DNA of 6,694 nt from assembly GCA_964618895.1 (NCBI GenBank), contig CAZUDO010000086.1, forward strand, positions 1 to 6,694. Direction: 5' to 3'. The DNA comes from CAZUDO01 sp964618895. GTDB taxonomy: Bacteria > Desulfobacterota > Binatia > DP-6. The translations under genes and the position numbers were made by a program. Of the stretch, positions 1 through 5,272 are shown one piece after another. Every line of letters starts with the position of its first letter. The first letter of the stretch is position 1. The notes beneath the pieces are model-generated. The model was not told where the DNA came from. It made no database searches and was given only the letters and a program-made list of their open reading frames with translations.

Positions 1-36
1 GAGCGCCTGGCCGGGTCAGTGCTCAAAGTGGCGGCG

Positions 37-1173
37 ATCTCCGCGGTCGATCGACCGCGGCCCCATTGAAGCATCGAGGCTATGGGCGATCTGGAGACCG
101 TGCTGGAGCAATCTCCGCGGTCGATCGACCGCGGCCCCATTGAAGCGTCACGAACCGATGCTCGAAGACCTGCGCGTGCGAGTTATCTCCGCGGTCGATC
201 GACCGCGGCCCCATTGAAGCATGCGCTGATAGCACGGACTCCGATTCCGCTCATTCAGATCTCCGCGGTCGATCGACCGCGGCCCCATTGAAGCGAGACG
301 ATGAAAGGGGAGATGCGATGAGCGCAGTGGAATCTCCGCGGTCGATCGACCGCGGCCCCATTGAAGCCATGCGTTCCTCGCCCGGGCGGTGGGGGAGGGG
401 CGCGATCTCCGCGGTCGATCGACCGCGGCCCCATTGAAGCATTAAAATTTTCATCGCCATGAAGCACAACGCGATCGTATCTCCGCGGTCGATCGACCGC
501 GGCCCCATTGAAGCTGCGCATGGGGAGTCGGCGGCGCCCCCCGTGGCGAATCTCCGCGGTCGATCGACCGCGGCCCCATTGAAGCCTCATCATTCGGCAT
601 GCGGGCGCCGGCAGCATTCAAATCTCCGCGGTCGATCGACCGCGGCCCCATTGAAGCACTATCGCGTGTAGCGTGTCGTGATCGGTCTTCAGGTATCTCC
701 GCGGTCGATCGACCGCGGCCCCATTGAAGCCCGCGAAGAGGAGTTCGCGTTCCCGGTTCCGCCGGTTGATCTCCGCGGTCGATCGACCGCGGCCCCATTG
801 AAGCGCCCTCAACGCGGCGTCTTTGGACATCCTCGAATTGATCTCCGCGGTCGATCGACCGCGGCCCCATTGAAGCGGCGTGTCGCCGGAGGCGCAGTGC
901 ACCGGGGACGTGATCTCCGCGGTCGATCGACCGCGGCCCCATTGAAGCTTCGCGGTGCTGCAACTCATCAAGGAGGGGCCGGAGGAAATCTCCGCGGTCG
1001 ATCGACCGCGGCCCCATTGAAGCCTGCGCCAACCGTGCTTGCGTCCATCCCCGTCGCCGGCATCTCCGCGGTCGATCGACCGCGGCCCCATTGAAGCAGC
1101 TCGAACGAGAGGGCCACGGTGACGGTGCCATCGGGCCATCTCCGCGGTCGATCGACCGCGGCCCCATTGAAGG
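37..1173 (+). CRISPR. CRISPR array, 16 repeats, 15 complete spacers, trailer end
   Basis: Sixteen 36-nt direct repeats start at 37, 111, 185, 259, 332, 405, 479, 550, 622, 695, 769, 841, 913, 988, 1062 and 1138. As read, the first fifteen are identical. The last differs only in its final base (G at 1173 instead of C). Each repeat runs ATCT, then the perfect 20-bp palindrome CCGCGGTCGATCGACCGCGG (sharing CT-side context), then CCCCATTGAAGC. The fifteen complete spacers are 35-40 nt (mostly 36-38), all different. Bases 1-36 are a further spacer that may be cut by the window edge. The 3' end ATTGAAGC resembles the 8-nt crRNA 5' handle of many type I and III systems, and together with the degenerate last repeat it puts the leader to the left and the trailer at 1173. 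No cas gene is in the window, so the subtype cannot be fixed. A class 1 system is the likely owner; a type I-G (formerly I-U) or similar subtype is only a guess from repeat style. Confidence 0.98.
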
Positions 1174-1179
1174 GCCACA

Positions 1180-1207
1180 ACCCCCGCCGCACGCGCGAGC
1201 CGGGGGT
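1180..1207 (+). terminator. GC-rich hairpin just after the array (weak terminator candidate)
   Basis: ACCCCCG at 1180-1186 is perfectly complementary to CGGGGGT at 1201-1207, giving a 7-bp stem around a 14-nt loop, six bases past the last repeat. It could end the pre-crRNA transcript or protect its 3' end. There is no T-run after it (the next bases are G-rich), so it is not a standard intrinsic terminator, and GC-rich DNA makes such stems by chance. Confidence 0.25.
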
Positions 1208-1308
1208 GGGGGGGCTGGTGGGCAGCACGGGGGTCCCGACGTCCGATAAAAGGGATCGGTCAACTTTCCCGGTAATCCTACCTACGGACGGCGGAGGCAG
1301 GCGGACCC

Positions 1309-1337
1309 TTGACCGGGGAGGGCAGTCGGCCTACGAA
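1309..1337 (+). promoter_or_regulatory. Weak sigma70-like promoter candidate for the deaminase gene
   Basis: TTGACC at 1309-1314 matches five of six bases of the -35 consensus. After a 17-nt spacer it is followed by TACGAA at 1332-1337, which matches the -10 consensus at only three positions. If real, it would place transcription start near 1344 and favour translation from GTG 1366 or ATG 1384 over the TTG at 1309, which is part of the -35 itself. The evidence is weak. Confidence 0.2.
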
Positions 1338-1383
1338 GCGCTCGGTGGCGGGACGGGGGACTCGGGTGCGTGGACAGCAGCGG

Positions 1384-2874
1384 ATGTCGCCTCGTCGAAC
1401 TGCCCGGCTTCCGTCGAGCGAGGTGGAGCTCCGGCGTCCCGAGCTCGTCCTCGGGCTGGTCGCGGCTGTAGGGACACCACTCGACCGAGTACAGGCCTCG
1501 CTGGCCAAGCAGCTTGAACGGTTCGAGTACCAGACCGAGGTGCTGCACCTGAGCGAGTATGCCAATCGCTTCTCCCTGCCCACCAAACCACCGGGCAAGT
1601 CTGCTGGCGAGGCGGCGCGCATCAACGCCATGATGAACCGCGGGAACGAGGCACGGCACAAGACCGGCCGAGCTGACATCCTGGCGCTCGTCGCGATCGC
1701 CGATATTCGCGTCAAGCGCGGCAGCGACAATCGTCCGCTCTCGGGTCGGGCATTCATTCTCCGCCAACTGAAGCGGCCAGAGGAAGTGCACCTGCTCCGT
1801 CGTACGTATGGAACGGGCTTCGTGCTGCTCGGCATCTTCTCACCGCGCGCCGCGAGGGAAGAGCACCTGAGGAAGCTCGGCACCAGTGCCCAGGACGTCG
1901 ACCGATTGATCGGGCGTGACGAGCACGAGCCGTCGGAGTCTGGGCAGCAACTTCGCAGCACGTTTCACCTGGCCGACGTGTTTCTCAAGGTGGACGCGGC
2001 GGCCAGGAACTCCTTCGAGAATGCTCTCGATCGCGCTTTGAAGCTGCTGTTCGGGGTCGAGATCGTGACCCCCACGGTGGATGAGTTCGGCATGTTCCAG
2101 GCGTTCGCGGCCGCCCTGCGCTCGGCCCAGCTCGGCCGCCAGGTCGGTGCGGCTGTCCTCACCGACCGGGGGGACGTACTGGCCGTTGGCGTGAACGAGG
2201 TGCCGCGACCAGGTGGCGGGTTGTACTGGGAGGGCGACGCGCCGGACGGCCGCGACCATCGGAAGGGGCGGGATTCGAGTGACGAGGCTGAGGAGGAGAT
2301 CATCCGCGAGATCCTGGAGCGAACAAGACGGGACTGGTCGTCCCTGCCTGCGGACAAGAGAAGGCGCCTCGAGGAGGACCTCCGCTTGAGCTTGCGTGGC
2401 AGCAGGGTCGCGAGCCTCACGGAGTTTGGCCGAGCCGTGCATGCCGAGGCGGAAGCGATCGTCTCAGCCACCCGCATGGGCGTCTCCACGCTGCACGCGA
2501 CGCTGTACTGCACCACGTTCCCGTGCCACGTATGCGCGAAGCACATCGTCGCCGCGGGGATTGACAGGGTCCTCTACATCGAGCCGTACCCGAAGAGCAG
2601 GGTTTCGATGCTCTATGGCGACTCGATCTCGCTCGAGGAGACAGAGGCCGGGAAGGTCTGCTTCGCCCCGTTTGTCGGAGTGGCGCCGCGCCGGTACGTC
2701 GAGCTCTTCTCCATGACGACGGCGGAAGGGACGGCGTTCCGGCGCAAAGATGAGCACGGACGGGTCATCACGGGAGAGCAACGCCTCCGCTTGCAGATGC
2801 CGTACCTGTCTGCGCTCCAGCGTGAGAACCGCGCGGCAAGGGAGCTGAGAGCACTGACCGTAGTGGGAGGGTGA
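1384..2874 (+). CDS. avcD: Anti-phage dCTP deaminase (AvcD/DCD type)
   Basis: The predicted product is a 496-aa two-domain cytosolic enzyme. The N-terminal half resembles P-loop nucleotide kinases: GLVAAVGTPL at residues 24-33 is a P-loop-like turn lacking the usual lysine, followed by RRTYG (139-143), LLGIFSP (148-154), IGRDE (176-180) and FHLADVF (194-200). The C-terminal half is a cytidine/dCMP deaminase fold with the zinc and catalytic signature HAE (353-355) and PCHVC (380-384), so H353, C381 and C384 are predicted zinc ligands and E355 the proton shuttle. This architecture is that of the phage-defence enzymes that deaminate dCTP/dCMP on infection and deplete the nucleotide pool (AvcD of Vibrio; dCTP deaminase defence of E. 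coli). Start choice: ATG 1384 keeps the P-loop near residue 24. GTG 1366 has a better Shine-Dalgarno-like GGGGGA (1355-1360) and is a real alternative. The frame is open back to TTG 1309, but that extension looks unconserved. All key deaminase residues are present and the gene appears intact. It is followed three bases later by a small ORF, and preceded by the CRISPR array. Confidence 0.9.
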   Translation: MSPRRTARLPSSEVELRRPELVLGLVAAVGTPLDRVQASLAKQLERFEYQTEVLHLSEYANRFSLPTKPPGKSAGEAARINAMMNRGNEARHKTGRADILALVAIADIRVKRGSDNRPLSGRAFILRQLKRPEEVHLLRRTYGTGFVLLGIFSPRAAREEHLRKLGTSAQDVDRLIGRDEHEPSESGQQLRSTFHLADVFLKVDAAARNSFENALDRALKLLFGVEIVTPTVDEFGMFQAFAAALRSAQLGRQVGAAVLTDRGDVLAVGVNEVPRPGGGLYWEGDAPDGRDHRKGRDSSDEAEEEIIREILERTRRDWSSLPADKRRRLEEDLRLSLRGSRVASLTEFGRAVHAEAEAIVSATRMGVSTLHATLYCTTFPCHVCAKHIVAAGIDRVLYIEPYPKSRVSMLYGDSISLEETEAGKVCFAPFVGVAPRRYVELFSMTTAEGTAFRRKDEHGRVITGEQRLRLQMPYLSALQRENRAARELRALTVVGG

Positions 2875-2876
2875 AC

Positions 2877-3044
2877 ATGGCGGGGAAGCTCGTACGGAAC
2901 ACTTCGGACAAGGAGTCGCGCGCCTGGTGGCGGGCGGTCGAGGACGCTGCGGCGTCGGCCGTGGATCTCGACGTCGATGAGGACGCGGACCGGAAGACCG
3001 GGGATCGGGAGCCCGAAGGCAGTCGCCCATCGGCTCCGAAGTAG
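2877..3044 (+). CDS. Small acidic 55-aa protein coupled to the dCTP deaminase
   Basis: ATG at 2877 follows the deaminase stop (2872-2874) by two bases and has a strong Shine-Dalgarno GGGAGG at 2865-2870 with six bases of spacing. The ORF closes at TAG 3042-3044. The 55-aa product has a basic N-terminus (MAGKLVRNTSDK), a tryptophan-centred segment RAWWRAVEDAAA (residues 15-26) likely to be helical, then a very acidic run DLDVDEDAD (30-38) and a charged, proline-containing tail. There is no signal peptide, membrane segment or cysteine. I do not recognise the family. The position, strong ribosome site and tight spacing suggest translational coupling, and so a role with the deaminase as regulator, inhibitor or partner, but that is inference. 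It is short enough for many gene finders to skip. Confidence 0.65.
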   Translation: MAGKLVRNTSDKESRAWWRAVEDAAASAVDLDVDEDADRKTGDREPEGSRPSAPK

Positions 3045-3433
3045 TCCGCGCCCGCGGGTATCGGAGTCGAGCGTCTCGCGAAGAGATCCCGGTCGTCCGG
3101 CGGCATCTTCCATGATGGCGCGCAACGCCACGCCTTGAATGCCGGATACACCTCCGCGGCCTTCGGCGTCGCCGAAGCAGTCGCGCGTGAGCGCGTTCAC
3201 GATCGCCTCGTCGCCCCCGCCGCGGCGCCAGGAGTCTCCATCCTTCCATGCGTACTCGGCCTCACGCAGGTGAGCCGGCACAGGGTGCCGTGCGGGACTC
3301 GGGACCGACCAATCTACGGGCGGGCTTCCCGTGGGGAGCCAAGTCGCGACGCGATCTGATCCCTGTCCGTTGCGTCCCGCCGTGGCAGCGGCCGTGGACG
3401 CAAGATGATCGTCGTATGAGGGCGCGCGGGCGC
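3045..3433. other. Gap without a supportable gene, hairpin-rich in its right part
   Basis: No convincing gene is seen on either strand. A - strand stretch at about 3150-3285 reads like protein with high third-position GC, but it has no clear start, no recognised motif, and coding signal that appears to shift frame near 3155, so at most it is a decayed gene. The right part holds two hairpins: GGCTTCC at 3323-3329 with GGGGAGCC at 3333-3340 (7 bp including one G-T pair), and TTGCGTCC at 3370-3377 with GGACGCAA at 3396-3403 (8 perfect bp). The second lies 31 nt downstream, in the transposase's own direction, of the transposase remnant's stop and may belong to the insertion sequence end. Confidence 0.5.
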
Positions 3434-3700
3434 TCAGGCGGCGGGGTGCATCGGCTCCAGGCGTCGCGCGTCGTAGGTCGTCCCATCGCGCAGGAGGTAG
3501 TACGCGATCCGCAAGAGATGGCGGGCCACCGCGACCACCGCGATCTTGCGCCGCCCGCGCGTTCCCTGGATGCGGAGCCCGATCGCTTGCAGCGGCGTAG
3601 CCTCCGCTCCGCGACACCGACTGAGCAGCACATGAACCGCCTGCACCAACGTCGCGCGCAGCGCCGGCGCCCCCTGTGTCAAGGCTCGGCAGACCTGACC
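3434..3700 (-). pseudogene. IS110-family transposase, C-terminal remnant
   Basis: The - strand frame ending at the stop 3434-3436 encodes about 88 residues resembling the C-terminal Transposase_20 part of IS110/IS1111 transposases. ALTQGAPALRATLVQA corresponds to the family motif ITKqGsp.lR..LvqA, and RRKIAVVAVARHLLRIAYYL followed by LRDGTTYD corresponds to the family's kKAivAvArklL.iiy..lr..t.Yd ending. The family's usual length is about 300-400 aa; here the N-terminal DEDD domain and most of the Ser-containing domain are missing, so the enzyme cannot act. The homology stops at about 3700, where an unrelated ATPase fragment on the other strand begins at about 3727. Whether it is from the IS110 or IS1111 group cannot be told from this part. 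Confidence 0.8.
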
Positions 3701-3726
3701 GCGTTGCCGGCGGCGCCCGGGGGCGG

Positions 3727-3867
3727 GCACCGCCGCTGGTTGTCCTGGCAGGCGACGTTGGCTCGGGCAAATCGGAGCTCGCGGAAACAATCGGCGACGC
3801 GGTTGCGCGACAAGAGAGGATCGATGTCACGCTTCTGCCCCTCAGCCTCTCGGCCCGGGGGCAGGGT
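3727..3867 (+). pseudogene. AAA+-type ATPase fragment around Walker A
   Basis: The + strand frame through 3727-3867 encodes about 47 residues that read as real protein: a hydrophobic strand PLVVLA, a Walker A motif GDVGSGKSE (from 3751), then a helix ELAETIGDAVARQ and the strand TLLPLSL. This is the opening of a AAA/P-loop ATPase module. No plausible N-terminal part precedes it (the sequence turns into transposase remnant on the opposite strand), and after GQG near 3867 the frame runs into low-complexity sequence and the decayed CRISPR repeat. Walker B, sensor and arginine finger are absent. I infer a gene broken on both sides. The original family is uncertain. Confidence 0.55.
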
Positions 3868-3887
3868 GAGTTGAAGGCGCGGCTGGC

Positions 3888-3910
3888 TCTCCGCGGCGAT
3901 CGACCGCGGC
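3888..3910 (+). repeat. Solitary decayed copy of the CRISPR repeat core
   Basis: Bases 3888-3910 match bases 2-25 of the CRISPR repeat exactly except for one missing T in the centre of the palindrome. The outer bases (initial A and the CCCATTGAAGC end) are not kept. A 23-of-24 match is far beyond chance in a window this size. It lies 2.7 kb from the array end. It may be a leftover of a deleted array or a solo repeat. It also sits about 40 nt downstream of the stop of the - strand ATPase gene, where its CCGCGG arms could form a hairpin. Confidence 0.7.
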
Positions 3911-3948
3911 TCTCACCCCGCGGGCCGATCGAGCCGGATACGAAGAAG

Positions 3949-5190
3949 CTAGGAACCACCGGGGCCCACGAGCAGGAAGCGCTTCCAGCTCGTGGCCGGC
4001 ACGCCGAGGCGGTCGGCGGCCGGTAGCATCCCGGGGTCGCAGAGGAGGAGCGGTTGGAAGCGAGGGAAGCGCTTCGTGAACTCGAGGAGCCCGCGCAGGT
4101 CCGAGGCGCCGAACGGACCCGTCTTCACCTCGACGGCCCACGCGCCCTGGTCGCTCTCGATGACCCCGTCCACCTCCAGCGGCTCCTCGCGCCAGTACGA
4201 CACGCGGTGCCCCGTGTTCCAGGCGAACGCGAGGCACGCGTTCTCCACCCAGGCGCCGAACCGGGCTGCCTCGTGGGTCGGATCCGGGATGCCCCGCGGG
4301 TCGACGACGGCGGCGAGCGCGTTGCTGAGCGTCACCAACTTGGGCGGCGCCGCACGCCGGCGCGGTGGGCGGGCCGCGTGTTTCTCGAGTGAGACCACAA
4401 GGTACGCCTCCTCGAGGAGCTGGAGGTAGTGCGCGATCGTCTCCAGCGCACCCGCATCGTGGAGCTGGCCCTGGAGCTTCTGCAACGAGACGATCTGCGC
4501 CGGCGACGCGACCGCGACCGCGAACACCTGACGCAGGAGCGCGGGCCGGCGCACGGGGGCGAGCGCGAGCAGGTCCCGCCCGATGGCCGGCTCGACGATG
4601 GCGTCGCGGACGTACGCCGTCCACCGGGGCAGATCGTTGGCCAGCGCGAGCGCGCCCGGGTACGCCCCCATCCGAACCACCATGTCCACGGCCGTCTCCG
4701 GCGCGAGGTCGAAGGCCTGCGCGAGCGCGCGGGCGGACCAATGCGCCATCGTCAGCCGCTCGAACCGTCCGGCCAGACTCTCCTTCGAGCCGCTGGCCAG
4801 GCGGAGCGCCGACGAGCCCGTGGCGACGACGTGTACCGCGAGACGTCTGCGCCGGAGCCGGTCCCATTCGGCCTTGAGTCGGGGGGCCCAGCCGGACACG
4901 TGCTGCATCTCGTCGAGCAGGACGATCGCCTTGCCGTGCGCCGCCGCCTTCCCCTCGGCATCGCGCCAGAGCTTTTCCCAGAACCCCGGAAGTGCGGCCT
5001 CCGGGCCGTCGGCGGCAACGTAGGTGGCTCGCTCGCCCAGCTCGGCCGCGAGGGCCAGGAGGAGCGTCGTCTTGCCGACCTGCCGCGGGCCGGTGACGAG
5101 CTGGATCCGTCCCGGCGCGGGCTCCGCGAGACGCTGGCGGAGCAGCGTCGCACAGCCCGCATAGTCGAGCCGGACTTCTGACAGAGACAT
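3949..5190 (-). CDS. AAA_14/DUF4143 ATP-binding protein
   Basis: The 413-aa product has the typical length and layout of the large bacterial AAA_14 plus DUF4143 family. Walker A is GPRQVGKTT (residues 34-42) and Walker B is AIVLLDEMQ (88-96, with D93 and E94). A sensor-like VVATGSSALRL (121-131) follows, then GRFERL (141-146). The C-terminal part keeps a PD-(D/E)XK-like set: E316 in GAWVENA, D341 in LEVDGVI, and VEVK with E354 and K356. No signal peptide or membrane segment is seen. The cellular role of this family is poorly defined; nuclease, toxin-related and recombination-linked roles have been proposed. ATG 5188-5190 is chosen because it is next to a near-consensus promoter and the Walker A then lies at the usual distance. 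There is no Shine-Dalgarno, which fits a nearly leaderless mRNA. The gene seems intact and is a separate unit from the SNF2/SWIM operon upstream. Confidence 0.9.
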   Translation of the reverse strand: MSLSEVRLDYAGCATLLRQRLAEPAPGRIQLVTGPRQVGKTTLLLALAAELGERATYVAADGPEAALPGFWEKLWRDAEGKAAAHGKAIVLLDEMQHVSGWAPRLKAEWDRLRRRRLAVHVVATGSSALRLASGSKESLAGRFERLTMAHWSARALAQAFDLAPETAVDMVVRMGAYPGALALANDLPRWTAYVRDAIVEPAIGRDLLALAPVRRPALLRQVFAVAVASPAQIVSLQKLQGQLHDAGALETIAHYLQLLEEAYLVVSLEKHAARPPRRRAAPPKLVTLSNALAAVVDPRGIPDPTHEAARFGAWVENACLAFAWNTGHRVSYWREEPLEVDGVIESDQGAWAVEVKTGPFGASDLRGLLEFTKRFPRFQPLLLCDPGMLPAADRLGVPATSWKRFLLVGPGGS

Positions 5191-5192
5191 GG

Positions 5193-5208
5193 TCGAATAA
5201 TTATTCGA
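5193..5208. promoter_or_regulatory. Perfect 16-bp AT-rich palindrome over the -10 and start region (operator candidate)
   Basis: TCGAATAATTATTCGA is its own reverse complement. It is strikingly AT-rich for this DNA, ends two bases before the ATPase ATG on the - strand, and covers the predicted -10 box and transcription start. A dimeric protein bound here would block the promoter. The binding protein is unknown; autoregulation by the ATPase is one option. Confidence 0.65.
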
Positions 5209-5227
5209 GCATGCCTGTCGATGTCAA
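5200..5227 (-). promoter_or_regulatory. Near-consensus sigma70 promoter of the DUF4143 ATPase gene
   Basis: On the - strand TTGACA (5227-5222, a perfect -35) is followed after 16 bases by AATAAT (5205-5200, five of six matches to the -10 consensus). Nine bases separate the -10 from the ATG at 5190. Transcription start is expected near 5193, giving a leader of only about three bases. Confidence 0.7.
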
Positions 5228-5272
5228 CTCGTTCCTACCGACCCTATCCCATGAAGGCCAACGGCCAGGGGG

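Noticed and set aside
37..1173. The array as a coding tandem-repeat protein or a simple satellite repeat
   Set aside because: Identical 36-nt repeats separated by unique 35-40 nt sequences that are not multiples of three are the hallmark of CRISPR, not of a repeat protein or satellite.
82..1263. Several long open frames on both strands inside the array, with periodic peptides such as MGPRSIDRGD, FNGAAVDRPRR and LQWGRGRSTAEI
   Set aside because: These are the CRISPR repeat read in different frames; the spacer lengths shift the frame and there is no ribosome site or conserved domain. Such products are known to pollute databases as hypothetical proteins.
1309..1383. TTG 1309 as the start of the dCTP deaminase
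   Set aside because: TTG is a rare start, there is no clear ribosome site before it, the extra 25 residues show no family motif, and the same bases fit a -35 box better.
3135..3359. A 74-codon + strand ORF in the central gap
   Set aside because: No ribosome site, no recognisable motif, and the opposite strand looks more protein-like; not enough to call.
2613..3959. A 448-codon - strand open frame spanning the small ORF, transposase remnant and ATPase fragment
   Set aside because: It crosses several better-supported features on both strands and is mostly low-complexity Arg/Ser/Pro sequence typical of open frames by chance in GC-rich DNA.
3842..4867. A 341-codon - strand frame within the DUF4143 gene
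   Set aside because: It is an Arg/Ala/Gly-rich frame overlapping the gene that carries clear Walker A, Walker B and PD-(D/E)XK-like motifs.
5256..5266. GGCC-AAC-GGCC hairpin as terminator of the SNF2/SWIM operon
   Set aside because: The stem is only four base pairs and there is no T-run on the - strand.
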